Part shown: in pieces, positions 7,998 through 16,423 of the stretch
Numbering within the stretch: the stretch's first letter is position 1
Layout: every line of letters begins with the position of its first letter
Assembly: GCF_000280925.3 (NCBI RefSeq)
Contig: NZ_CP012109.1
Coordinates: 9,026,001-9,090,000, forward strand
From: Myxococcus hansupus
GTDB lineage: Bacteria; Myxococcota; Myxococcia; Myxococcales; Myxococcaceae
Length of the DNA: 64,000 nt
Direction of reading: 5' to 3'
Made by a program: the position numbers and the translations under genes
The notes under the pieces: generated by a model
Database searches by the model: none
Seen by the model: only the letters and a program-made list of their open reading frames with translations
What the model was told of the DNA's origin: nothing

Positions 7998-9875
7998 ATG
8001 GACATCTGGCTCGAAGGAAAGCGGTTCCGGTTGAATCCCGCGAAGGCGCTGGGCAAGGGCGGCGAGGCGGATGTGTTCGACCTGGGGGATGGCCGTGCCC
8101 TCAAGGTGTTCAAGCCCCCTGAGCATCCCGATTACATGGGCCTGCCCACCGAGCAGGCCGCGGCCCGCGTCCGTTTGGACGAACACCAGCACAAGCTGCG
8201 CGCCTTTCCCGTGGGACTCCCTGGCCGGGTGGTGTCGCCCCAGGCCCTGGCGACGGACAAATCAGGGCGGGCGGTGCTGGGCTACGCCATGCGCAAGCTG
8301 GACGGCGTGGAGCCGCTGCGGCGCTTCAGTGAGCCATCATTCCGCAGGGCCGGCGCCACGGCGGGGCGTGTCGTCGAGGTGCTGAGCGGGCTCCACCGGA
8401 CGCTGGGTGCGGTGCATGCCGCGGGTGTGGTGGTGGGGGACTTCAATGACCTGAACGTGCTGGTCGAGGGGACGTCGGATGCCTACGTCATCGACGCGGA
8501 CAGCTTCCAGTTCGGCGCGTTCCTGTGTCCGGTGTTCACCGAGCGGTTCCTCGACCCGCTGCGGTTGGGGAAGAACGGTGCGCAGGGCCTGGTGCCCTCG
8601 CGGCCCGCGTCGCCTGAGAGTGATTGGTATGCCTATACCCTCGCGGTGATGCAGTCCCTGTTGTGCGTGGGGCCGCATGGCGGCGTCCACAAACCCAAGA
8701 GCCTCACGGCGCGGACCACGCCCGCGGGACGGCTGCTCCAACGCATCACCGTCTTCCACCCGGAGGTGCAGTACCCGAAGCCCGCGCTGCCCCTGGCGAC
8801 ATTGCCAGACACGGTGCTGCACCACCTGTACGGCGTCTTCGTGGAGGACCGGCGCGGTGCCTTTCCGCTTCCGTTGTTGGACTCGCTGCGCTTCGCGCCG
8901 TGCACGTCGTGTGGTGTCGAGCACGCCCGCGCGGCATGCCCCATGTGCCGCCCGCACGCGACGGCGGCCACGACGCCCGTATCGTCCGCTCGAGGGCAGG
9001 TGACGGCGACGCGCTTGTTCTCCACGCGAGGCGTGCTGGTGCACGCGAGCAACGAAGAGGGCGTCCTCCGTTGGCTGTACCACGCGGACGGGGCGTACCG
9101 GCGCGAGGATGGGCGGGTTGTCCTGAGAGGACTGCTGGACCCGTCGCTGCGTTGGGCCCTGCAAGGTGAGGTCACGCTGGTGGGGCGAGGGGGCGAGGTC
9201 GCGGTGCTGGCACCGGGCCGGCCACCCGAGCGCGTGGGGGTGGACGCGCCCGAGGGGACACCGGCCTTCGCCACCAATGCCCGGCATCGCTACTGGGCCG
9301 TGGGGGGCGGCCTGTGGCGGGACGGGCCGCATGGTCCGGAGCGCATCGGAGATGTGCTCGAAGGACAGACGCGGCTCTTCGTGGGGCCTCGCTTCGGGTT
9401 GGGCTTTCACCGGGCGGCTGGACTGCGCGGCGCTTTCGTCTTCGACGCGGAGCGCTTGGGGTTGAAGGACGGCCTCGTGTTGCCGTGGCCCTCGGGGAAG
9501 CTCGTGGATGCGGAGTGCGTCTTCGACGGTGACCAGGCCTGGTTGTTCCTGGTGGAGGAAGCCGGCGGACGCACGCTGAACCACTGCGTGGTGGTGGGCG
9601 CGGACGGTGGCGTGCGCGCGAGCGCGGTGGCGGTCGCCGGGGATGGCTCGTGGTTGGGCAACGTCCCTCGAGGACGGTGCGCGGTGGGGCATGCGTTGTT
9701 CTGTGCCACCGACACCGGGCTCGCGCGGGTGGAGTTGCGGCAGGGGCAGTTGGAGATGGTGCGCGAGTTCCCCGACACCGAGCCCTTCGTGGATTCGGGC
9801 AGCCCGCTCTTTCTCGTGGAGCAAGGGCTGGCGGTGGTGGGGCGGCAGGACATCACCGCGCTGCGGATGGCGTGA
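7998..9875 (+). CDS. Divergent protein kinase with zinc ribbon and beta-propeller-like C-terminus
   Basis: This protein of 625 residues starts at the ATG at 7998, just after the phosphatase stop; the frame is open upstream but that part is a shadow of the phosphatase gene. The kinase core spans about residues 10-290. It has a glycine loop GKGGEA (19-24), Lys36 in RALKVFK, a catalytic loop GDFNDLN (Asp148, Asn153) that replaces HRD by VGD, and a metal-binding DAD at 166-168, so catalysis looks possible. A CxxC...CxxC zinc ribbon (CTSCG and CPMC) follows near residue 300. The last 300 residues show repeated beta-strand blocks suggesting a propeller-like sensor. Kinases of this kind (COG4248-like, TerY-P associated) sit beside PP2C and vWA genes. 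The substrate is unknown; the vWA protein is a candidate. Confidence 0.8.
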   Translation: MDIWLEGKRFRLNPAKALGKGGEADVFDLGDGRALKVFKPPEHPDYMGLPTEQAAARVRLDEHQHKLRAFPVGLPGRVVSPQALATDKSGRAVLGYAMRKLDGVEPLRRFSEPSFRRAGATAGRVVEVLSGLHRTLGAVHAAGVVVGDFNDLNVLVEGTSDAYVIDADSFQFGAFLCPVFTERFLDPLRLGKNGAQGLVPSRPASPESDWYAYTLAVMQSLLCVGPHGGVHKPKSLTARTTPAGRLLQRITVFHPEVQYPKPALPLATLPDTVLHHLYGVFVEDRRGAFPLPLLDSLRFAPCTSCGVEHARAACPMCRPHATAATTPVSSARGQVTATRLFSTRGVLVHASNEEGVLRWLYHADGAYRREDGRVVLRGLLDPSLRWALQGEVTLVGRGGEVAVLAPGRPPERVGVDAPEGTPAFATNARHRYWAVGGGLWRDGPHGPERIGDVLEGQTRLFVGPRFGLGFHRAAGLRGAFVFDAERLGLKDGLVLPWPSGKLVDAECVFDGDQAWLFLVEEAGGRTLNHCVVVGADGGVRASAVAVAGDGSWLGNVPRGRCAVGHALFCATDTGLARVELRQGQLEMVREFPDTEPFVDSGSPLFLVEQGLAVVGRQDITALRMA

Positions 9876-9934
9876 ATGGATGTGTTTCGACCGCGTGGAG
9901 CAGGCGTCTCCACGCCAGACAGGAGGGTAGGACG

Positions 9935-10999
9935 ATGAAGACGCAAGTGAAGTCGCTTCCGCTTCCGGGGTTCTACGATGCGGCCCATGCCGGGCAGTAC
10001 GCGTATGGCCCCAATGCCGGGACGCTGCAGATGGAGGCCTGGCGCTGGCGCGCGGCGAACAACCTGACGGTGTCCGCGACGGACAGCTTCAACCTGCACC
10101 TGCTCCTCATCGACGTGCAGAAGGACTTCTGCTTCCCGGAGGGTTCGCTCTACGTCGCGGGGCGCAGCGGGCGCGGCGCCGTGGATGACAGCCGCCGCAT
10201 CGCGGAGTTCATCTACCGGAACCTCGGCGCGCTGACGAACGTGACGACGACGCTGGACACCCACTTCGCGTACCAGATTTTCTTCCCGGCCTTCTGGGTG
10301 GACCAGGATGACCAGCCGCTGACGCCGTATCGCGAAGTCACGCGCGAGCAGATTGAGCGCGGGCAGGCGCGGCCCAATCCTGCGATGGCGAAGTGGCTGT
10401 GCGGCGGCAACTACCCCTGGCTGCTCAAGCAGGTGAAGCACTACTGCGAGGAACTGGAGCGGGCCGGGAAGTACACGTTGTACCTGTGGCCGCCGCACTG
10501 CTTGCTCGGCAGCGATGGGCACGCACTGGCCGGTGTGGTGCAGGAGGCGCGGCTGTTCCACGCGTTCGCTCGCGGCGTGCAGTCGTGGGCGGAGGTGAAG
10601 GGGGGCAATCCGCTGACGGAGAACTACTCGGTGCTGCGGCCGGAGGTGCTGGGTCGGCATGACGGCCAGCCGCTGGCACAGCGCAACACGCAGTTCCTCA
10701 AGACGCTGCTGACCGCCGACGCGGTGGTGATTGGTGGCCAGGCGGCGAGCCACTGCGTGAAGAGCTCCATCGATGACCTGCTCGGGGAGATTGTCGCGCA
10801 GGACGCGGCGCTGGCGCGCAAGGTGTACCTGCTGACGGACTGCATGTCGTCGGTGACGGTGCCGGATGGGAAGGGCGGTTTCGCGGCGGATTTCACGCCA
10901 CAGGCGGATGCGGCGCTCCAGCGCTTCGCTGACGCGGGCATGCACCTGGTGAAGTCCACGGACCCGCTGGTGAGCTGGCCGGACCTGCGCATCGCCTGA
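9935..10999 (+). CDS. Nicotinamidase/isochorismatase-family cysteine hydrolase
   Basis: The gene encodes 354 residues; AGGAGGG at 9921-9927 fixes the ATG at 9935. Every nicotinamidase (PncA) signature is recognisable. The strand LLLIDVQKDF carries the catalytic Asp60 and LDTHF (Asp108, His110) is the metal site. LWPPHCLLGSDGH matches the WP-HC-G signature, VKGGNPLTENYS carries the catalytic Lys222, and GGQAASHCV carries the nucleophile Cys274. It is longer than a typical PncA (about 210 residues), mainly through an N-terminal extension of 50 residues and inserts around residues 110-180. It should hydrolyse nicotinamide or a related amide. Its place in an operon behind NrtR-like operators supports a role in NAD turnover. 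The exact substrate is inferred. Confidence 0.78.
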   Translation: MKTQVKSLPLPGFYDAAHAGQYAYGPNAGTLQMEAWRWRAANNLTVSATDSFNLHLLLIDVQKDFCFPEGSLYVAGRSGRGAVDDSRRIAEFIYRNLGALTNVTTTLDTHFAYQIFFPAFWVDQDDQPLTPYREVTREQIERGQARPNPAMAKWLCGGNYPWLLKQVKHYCEELERAGKYTLYLWPPHCLLGSDGHALAGVVQEARLFHAFARGVQSWAEVKGGNPLTENYSVLRPEVLGRHDGQPLAQRNTQFLKTLLTADAVVIGGQAASHCVKSSIDDLLGEIVAQDAALARKVYLLTDCMSSVTVPDGKGGFAADFTPQADAALQRFADAGMHLVKSTDPLVSWPDLRIA

Positions 11000-11108
11000 T
11001 TCTTCCGGCGCACGCAAAGACACTCATTCAATGACGGGCTTTGACAAGTCTCGCCAGCGCGGGATGGGCGGAGCCCTGCCCTCGGAAGAGGGAAAAGGAG
11101 CGTGGGAC

Positions 11109-11906
11109 ATGGGCAGCAAGGCGAATGGCACGGGCATCCAGAAGCTCTTCGATGACGCGCATGCGGAGGGCGTGCTGAGCCCGGCGGGGTTGCAGGCGCT
11201 GTCGGTGGTCGACCTGGGCGCGCAGATTCAGGCGGGCCTGGGCGTCAACGTGGACGACGTGCAGGCCAGTGAGGTGGTGCTGGTGACGGTGATGCCGGAT
11301 GACTCGGGGAGCATCGACTACGCGGGGCACTCTAAGACGGTGTGTGATGGGCACAACCTGGTGCTCGACGCGCTGCTGGCGAGCAAGCAGAAGGATGGCG
11401 TCCTCTTCCACACGCGCTACCTCAATGGGTTCGTGCTGAACCCGTTCCGGCCCGTGGAAGACGTGGTGCGGATGCATGGCAAGAACTACCGGGCGGACCA
11501 GGGCACGCCCCTGTATGACCAAGCGGTGGTGCTGCTGGGCACGGTGCTGGCGAAGGCGCAGGAGTTCAGCGCCAACGGCGTTCCGGTGCGGACGGTGACG
11601 CTGCTGATTACGGACGGCGGCGACGCGCATTCGATGAACGCGAAGGCGCGGGACGTGGCGGCGGTGGTGAAGGACCTGAAGCGCGCGGAGAACCACATCG
11701 TCGCGGGCATGGGCATCAGCGATGGGAGCACGGACTTCCGCCGCGTGTTCCGGGACATGGGCATCGATGACAAGTGGATTCTCACGCCAGGGCAGAGCGC
11801 TCAGGAGATACGCGCGGCGTTCCAGGTGTTCAGCCAGTCCGCCGCGCGCGTGAGTCAGGGGGCCGCGAGCTTCAGCCGTACGGCGCTGGGGGGCTTCGGG
11901 CAGTGA
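11109..11906 (+). CDS. von Willebrand factor A (vWA) domain protein, TerY-like
   Basis: The gene encodes 265 residues; AAAAGGAG at 11093-11100 favours the ATG at 11109 over an in-frame ATG at 11031. A MIDAS-type metal site is visible: DDSGSI (the DxSxS motif), the Thr of DQGTPLYD and the Asp of LLITDGGD. The rest fits a single vWA fold in the cytoplasm; no signal peptide or membrane segment is seen. vWA proteins bind partner proteins through the metal site. In TerY-P-type systems the vWA protein is encoded with a kinase and a PP2C phosphatase, as here. It is the last gene of the operon and is followed by a strong hairpin. Its partner or target is unknown. Confidence 0.8.
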   Translation: MGSKANGTGIQKLFDDAHAEGVLSPAGLQALSVVDLGAQIQAGLGVNVDDVQASEVVLVTVMPDDSGSIDYAGHSKTVCDGHNLVLDALLASKQKDGVLFHTRYLNGFVLNPFRPVEDVVRMHGKNYRADQGTPLYDQAVVLLGTVLAKAQEFSANGVPVRTVTLLITDGGDAHSMNAKARDVAAVVKDLKRAENHIVAGMGISDGSTDFRRVFRDMGIDDKWILTPGQSAQEIRAAFQVFSQSAARVSQGAASFSRTALGGFGQ

Positions 11907-11918
11907 CGGTGGGTGGGA

Positions 11919-11950
11919 AGTGGCCTCCGTTGGGGCGGAGGCCACTGCTT
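11919..11950. terminator. Bidirectional terminator between convergent operons
   Basis: AGTGGCCTCCG (11919-11929), a 6-base loop and CGGAGGCCACT (11936-11946) form an uninterrupted 11-bp stem, flanked by AA upstream and GCTT downstream. It lies between the stop of the vWA gene and the stop of the convergent TetR gene and can serve both strands. Confidence 0.75.
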
Positions 11951-12630
11951 CAAGTCGTACGGCGGCGGCGAGGCGGGCTCCGCTGAGCCGCCGGTGCGCG
12001 CCGTACACCCAGGTAGCCGGCCATCAGTGCACGCAGCTCACGCTCGAAGCGCGGGCTGTCGAGCAGCTCCGGCTGGAAGAGCAAGGCATGGTCGGTGAGC
12101 GCGTCGATCGAGGTGATCAGGATGTGCGCGGTGAGTGATGGGTCGGCGACGTCGAGCTCGTCGCGCCGAACCACCAGCCAGTCGGCCAGTGCGTCCGCGA
12201 GCCGTCGATTGACACGTGCGAAGAGTTCCAGTGTGCCCTGGCGAGGCAGTTCGATGAGCACTGCCCGGTAAAGCGGGGCGTCGCGCCGGGAGAGGTCGAG
12301 GGCCGCGCGCACGAACGTCGTGATGCCCTCGTCGACCGTCGCGTCGCCCAACGCCGTGCCCACCTCAATCAACCGCGCCGTCATCTCATCGGCGATTCGC
12401 TCGACCAGCGCGAGCAGCAGTGCCTCCTTGTTCGGGAAGTACTGGTACAGGCTGCCCACGCTCACGCCTGCCTCGCGGGCAATCTGATTGGTGGTCATCG
12501 CCTGCCAGCCATCTCGGAGCAAAACGCGAGCTGTCGTTTGAATCAGGGCATCGACCAGCGCTTTGCTGCGGACCTGCGAGGGCTGCTTGCGGGCGCCATC
12601 TCGCCTGGGGCTACGGGTTTTCGTGCGCAT
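11950..12630 (-). CDS. TetR family transcriptional regulator
   Basis: The gene encodes 226 residues from the ATG at 12630; a second ATG at 12639 would add three residues. The N-terminal helix-turn-helix is classical for TetR: a helix with TTARVLLRDG, then MTTNQIAREAGVSVGSLYQYF followed by PNKEALL. The C-terminal ligand domain has a TetR_C-like layout, with the dimer helices around TLELFARVNRRLADAL and HILITSIDALTDHALL. It is divergent from a DUF418 membrane protein and probably controls that gene and itself. A direct repeat of 11 bases lies between the two genes. The ligand is unknown. Confidence 0.87.
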   Translation of the reverse strand: MRTKTRSPRRDGARKQPSQVRSKALVDALIQTTARVLLRDGWQAMTTNQIAREAGVSVGSLYQYFPNKEALLLALVERIADEMTARLIEVGTALGDATVDEGITTFVRAALDLSRRDAPLYRAVLIELPRQGTLELFARVNRRLADALADWLVVRRDELDVADPSLTAHILITSIDALTDHALLFQPELLDSPRFERELRALMAGYLGVRRAPAAQRSPPRRRRTT

Positions 12631-12654
12631 CGCCGCCATCCTGGGCAGGGGTTC

Positions 12655-12689
12655 TCGAACGCGAGTCCGCTGCGAGTATCGAACGCGAG
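12655..12689. promoter_or_regulatory. Candidate TetR operator, direct repeat TCGAACGCGAG
   Basis: TCGAACGCGAG occurs at 12655-12665 and 12679-12689, 24 bases apart. The first copy, with its flanking C, also forms the inverted repeat CTCG-AACG-CGAG. The repeats lie between the TetR start and the DUF418 gene start, where the divergent promoters must be. An AT-rich patch (ATTCATTCATAATTTTC) directly downstream may hold the -10 of the membrane protein gene. Confidence 0.5.
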
Positions 12690-12712
12690 CATTCATTCAT
12701 AATTTTCAGTGC

Positions 12713-13894
12713 ATGAGCCAGCGTTCTCGTCTTGCCCCTATCGATGTCCTGCGAGGCTTCTGCCTGCTCGGCATCCTCGTGATGAACATCCAGACCTTCT
12801 CGATGCCCTTCGCGGCCTATCTGAATCCCACGGTGTTCGGTTCGCTCGAAGGCGCGGACGGTCTTGCCTGGGCGCTCGGGCGTCTTCTCTTCGACTGCAA
12901 GTTCCTCAATCTGTTCGCCATGCTCTTCGGCGCGTCCCTGGTGCTGGGCGGCGATGAAGTCCGTCCCCGCAAACGGCTCGCGTGGCTGGTCGTCTTCGGG
13001 CTCGTGCATGCCTATGGCGTCTGGTACGGCGACATCCTGTTCACCTACGGCGTCGTCGGCATGCTGATTGTCGGTGCGCGCACCTGGTCTCCCGGGCGGC
13101 AGTTGCGTCTGGGGCTCGCGCTCGTTTCCGTCGGGCCCGCGCTCTCCCTGGCGGTTGCCCTGGGGTTCGAACACCTTCCGCCCTCGGTGGTCGGCGGGAT
13201 CCGCGAGGTCCTTGGTGGAGGCTCGGTCCCGGGAGAACTCGCGGCCTTCGGTGGGGACTGGATGGCGCAGTTGCCCGTTCGGGCGAAGCTGGCCTTCTCG
13301 GCCCAGACCTTCCACCTCGTCTTTGAAACGGGCTGGAGGGCGGCGGGGTGCATGTTGCTCGGCATGGCGGGGCTTCAGTTCGGGGTGTTCGAAGGACGCT
13401 TCGTGTCACCCCGAGGCGCGTTGCTGCTCGGTGGGCTTGGCCTTGCGGTGACCTCCGCGGGTCTGGCGGTGCAGATTGTCTGGGGCTTCGCACCGCGTGC
13501 CTGGTTGGTCGCCCAGGCGCTGCACGAGTTGGGCGCGGTCCCGCTGGCCATCGCGATTGGCGTCACGGTGGTGGGGCTGGCCCGGCGCTTCGCGGAGGCT
13601 TCGCCCACGCGTGCCATCGCGTCCCTCGGCAAGGTCGCGTTCACCGCCTACCTGATGCAGTCCATCGTCGGAACGCTGGTGTTCGGAGGTCACGGCCTGG
13701 GCGCCTTTGGAACGTGGAGCCGTTTGGCGCTCCTGCTGGCTCCGTTCGTCTTCTGGGGACTGCAGGTGATGCTCGCGAACGTCTGGTTGCGGCACTTCGG
13801 GCGCGGCCCGCTCGAGGCGCTCTGGCGAGGTCTCACGCGCAAGGACTTCTCGCTCCGCCCCCGCGTGCCACAGGCCAGGCAGCCGGTCGTGTGA
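12713..13894 (+). CDS. DUF418/YeiB-type multipass membrane protein
   Basis: The protein has 393 residues from the ATG at 12713. The start RLAPIDVLRGFCLLGILVMNI is the typical N-terminal signature of the YeiB/DUF418 family (heparan-alpha-glucosaminide acetyltransferase-like). About ten hydrophobic segments follow, including FKFLNLFAMLFGA-type and GWRAAGCMLLGMAG-type helices, and the C-terminal DUF418 domain has GKVAFTAYLMQSI. It is an inner-membrane protein of unknown transport or acyl-transfer function. Divergent from a TetR gene only 82 bases away, it is probably a drug- or stress-inducible membrane protein, which is inference. Confidence 0.82.
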   Translation: MSQRSRLAPIDVLRGFCLLGILVMNIQTFSMPFAAYLNPTVFGSLEGADGLAWALGRLLFDCKFLNLFAMLFGASLVLGGDEVRPRKRLAWLVVFGLVHAYGVWYGDILFTYGVVGMLIVGARTWSPGRQLRLGLALVSVGPALSLAVALGFEHLPPSVVGGIREVLGGGSVPGELAAFGGDWMAQLPVRAKLAFSAQTFHLVFETGWRAAGCMLLGMAGLQFGVFEGRFVSPRGALLLGGLGLAVTSAGLAVQIVWGFAPRAWLVAQALHELGAVPLAIAIGVTVVGLARRFAEASPTRAIASLGKVAFTAYLMQSIVGTLVFGGHGLGAFGTWSRLALLLAPFVFWGLQVMLANVWLRHFGRGPLEALWRGLTRKDFSLRPRVPQARQPVV

Positions 13895-13944
13895 TTCAGG
13901 TTGCGCGTGGAGCGGGCTCGCGACGGAGGTAGGGTGCACGGGCC

Positions 13945-15138
13945 ATGTCCGACAGCCCGCGTGTCCTCCTCCTCGCTGAACGCTTCCCGCCCGATATCGG
14001 AGGCCTGGCTCGCAGTGGGGCGCGCACGGCGGGCTCGCTGGTGAAGCTGGGCGCCAAGGTGGACGTGCTGGCGTGGACACGCACCGCCGCGCCGGGTGCG
14101 TTGCAGACCGTGGACGACGCGGGAGACATCTCCCCGTTCGCTCGCGGCGTGACGCTCCACCGGCTGGGGCTCTTCGGCAGCACGGACCTGTCCATGCAGC
14201 ACACGCTCGACGTGCTCGGCTACCTGCACGCGAAGCAGCGGTATGACCTCGTGTGGGGGCACTACCTGTTCCCGCCCGGGTTCCTCGCCGTCGCCTTCGC
14301 CGAGTCCGTGGGCATCGCCTCCGTCGTCAGCGCCCGGGGCAATGACGTGGACCAGCTCATGTTCCCTCCGGGCGACTTCGCGCGCCTGCTGTGGACCCTG
14401 CAGCGGGCCCGTATTCTCACGGCTGCGTCCGCGGACCTCGGCCGGAAGATGTGCATGCTCCTGGGCCGAGAAGAGACGGTCGAGGTCGTCCCCAACGCCG
14501 TGGACACCGCCATTTTCTCGCCCGGTCCGGCGGACCCCGCGCTCCGGGAGCGGCTGGGCATCGCTCCCGATGAAGCCGTGCTCGGCTTCTCCGGCGAGCT
14601 TCGTCACAAGAAGGGCCTGCCCTTCCTGCTCTCCGCCCTCACCGAGGTGCGCCGCGTACGGCCCGCGTGCCTGCTCGTCATCGGTGAGGTGCGGCCGCGC
14701 GACGCCGAGCACCTGGTCGCCTTCCGCGCCGAGCATCCCGAGGACGCCGCGCGCATCCTCATCTCCGGGCCGCTCGACACACCGGAGTCCATCGCCGCGC
14801 ACCTGCGCCTGTGTGACGTGTACCTCCAGCCGTCCCTGTGGGAAGGCATGCCCAACGCCCTGCTGGAGGCCATGGCCTGCGCCCGGCCCGTCGTCGCCAG
14901 TGACGCGGGCGGCATCCCCGAGGCCGTGGACGCGGGCCGCAATGGCTTCATCGTCCCCAAGGCCTTGCTCAATCACCTGGGGCAGGCGTGTCTCGACGTG
15001 CTCTCCCTGCCTCCCGAGCAGCGCGCCGCGCTCGGCGTCGCGGCCCGTCAGCGCATCGAAGCGCGCTTTCAGGCCGAGGCCGAAGCCGAGGTGCTCCGGC
15101 GCATCCTGGCCCGCGCCATCCCGAGCCGCTCTTCGTAG
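13945..15138 (+). CDS. Glycosyltransferase family 4 (GT-B fold)
   Basis: This protein of 397 residues is a GT4-like retaining glycosyltransferase. The N-terminal Rossmann domain starts VLLLAERFPPDIGGLARS (glycine-rich acceptor loop). The C-terminal donor domain has FSGELRHKKGLPFLL and the E-x7-E motif in SLWEGMPNALLEAMACARPVVASDAGGIPE. It should transfer a sugar from a nucleotide donor to a glycan or lipid at the cytoplasmic face. Its 3' end overlaps the convergent second glycosyltransferase gene by 70 bases. Both may belong to one polysaccharide or glycolipid pathway, although they are read from opposite strands. Confidence 0.88.
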   Translation: MSDSPRVLLLAERFPPDIGGLARSGARTAGSLVKLGAKVDVLAWTRTAAPGALQTVDDAGDISPFARGVTLHRLGLFGSTDLSMQHTLDVLGYLHAKQRYDLVWGHYLFPPGFLAVAFAESVGIASVVSARGNDVDQLMFPPGDFARLLWTLQRARILTAASADLGRKMCMLLGREETVEVVPNAVDTAIFSPGPADPALRERLGIAPDEAVLGFSGELRHKKGLPFLLSALTEVRRVRPACLLVIGEVRPRDAEHLVAFRAEHPEDAARILISGPLDTPESIAAHLRLCDVYLQPSLWEGMPNALLEAMACARPVVASDAGGIPEAVDAGRNGFIVPKALLNHLGQACLDVLSLPPEQRAALGVAARQRIEARFQAEAEAEVLRRILARAIPSRSS

Positions 15139-16331
15139 ACGCGCACCAGCGCCTCCCCCGCGCGGCTCCAAGGGAAGTCCCGTTCCACCCGCGCCCGGGC
15201 CTTGGCGCTCAGCGCGGGGCCCAGGGTCGGGTCCGCGAGCAAGGCCTTCACCGCCTCGGCGATGGCCTTCGCGGAGCCCGGCCGTATCAACATCACCTCG
15301 TCGGGCTCGGCCAAGGTGCGCACCACGGGGAGGTTGCTCGCCACCACCGGTGTCCCCGTGGCCATCGCCTCCAACAGCTTCAGCGGACAGCAGCCCTGCA
15401 CGCAGTTGCGGTCATTCACGGGCAGGGGCACCAGCACCACGTCACACGCGTGGTGCAGCGCCGCCAGCTCTACCTGGGGCAGGGGCTCCAGCAGCTCCAC
15501 CGCGCCCTCCAGCAGCAGGTCGCCGCACCGGTCCAACAGCGCCCGCTTCGCGTGCCTGCGCAGCGGCCCCACCAGCGTCAGCACCGTGGGCACCTCCCGC
15601 CGCAGCAGCCGGCACGCCTCGATGGCGTGATGCACGCCCTGCCACGACGTCATGGTGCCGCTGTACAGCAGCCGCACGGGACGCCCCGGCTCGGGAGCGC
15701 GCGGGGGCGCGTAGCGGAACACCTCCAGGTCGGCGCCATTCGGAATCACCTTCACCCGTGAGGCCTCCACGCCTCGCGCCGTCACGAGGTACTCCGCCGT
15801 CACCTCGCTCGGTGTCAGCAGCAGGTCCGCGCGCGACAGGCACACGTCCTCCTGGGCCACCAGCTTGCGCAGCAGCTCCGCGTCGTCCGCGACGTCCGGG
15901 TAGTGGTACTTCAGCTCGATGGAAGGCAGCCCGTTCACCTCGAAGACGAGCGCCTCCGTGAGGGCCTCCTTGCGGCAGGCGACGGGGTAGCCCTCGAAGA
16001 TGGAGCGCACGTGCACCACGGCGGCGCGCGGACGTCCTCGCCACCACTCCGCCAGGTGCGAGCGGAATGACAGCGCCTGCGCCACCAGGTCTTTCCCCCG
16101 GGATTCCAGCGGGTGATACGTCACGCCCTCCGTGAGGGCGAGCGGGCCGGTGGGCGATGTGCTGCTGTCCCGGAGCGCGACCAGGTCCACGTGGCCAAAC
16201 GCCGCGCCCAGGGCCTCGACGAAGGCGCGGATGTGCACCGCCGCGCCCTTGGGCGAAGGGAAGCGGTCGAACGACGCGTAGACAATGCCGGTGTCGGGAA
16301 TGGGAGACACATCGGCGTTGCTATCGCGCAT
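15069..16331 (-). CDS. Glycosyltransferase family 4
   Basis: The protein has 420 residues from the ATG at 16331; a TTG five codons upstream is the alternative. The N-terminal domain contains YASFDRFPSPKGAAVHIRAF, the usual acceptor-side glycine-rich loop. The C-terminal domain has VIPNGADLEVFRY, LLYSGTMTSWQGVHHAI and CCPLKLLEAMATGTPVVASN, the donor-binding E-motif region of GT4 enzymes. The final 70 bases overlap the convergent GT4 gene at 13945-15138, so the two coding sequences share DNA on opposite strands. The substrate sugar is not predictable. Confidence 0.87.
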   Translation of the reverse strand: MRDSNADVSPIPDTGIVYASFDRFPSPKGAAVHIRAFVEALGAAFGHVDLVALRDSSTSPTGPLALTEGVTYHPLESRGKDLVAQALSFRSHLAEWWRGRPRAAVVHVRSIFEGYPVACRKEALTEALVFEVNGLPSIELKYHYPDVADDAELLRKLVAQEDVCLSRADLLLTPSEVTAEYLVTARGVEASRVKVIPNGADLEVFRYAPPRAPEPGRPVRLLYSGTMTSWQGVHHAIEACRLLRREVPTVLTLVGPLRRHAKRALLDRCGDLLLEGAVELLEPLPQVELAALHHACDVVLVPLPVNDRNCVQGCCPLKLLEAMATGTPVVASNLPVVRTLAEPDEVMLIRPGSAKAIAEAVKALLADPTLGPALSAKARARVERDFPWSRAGEALVRVYEERLGMARARMRRSTSASASA

Positions 16332-16423
16332 TGGCCGGTCCAGCAAACACGAGGGTTTGACCCTGCTGGAGGGGACCCGTACGCTCCGAATACTTCCGAG
16401 ACGCCGAGGGGGCGAAACTCACC

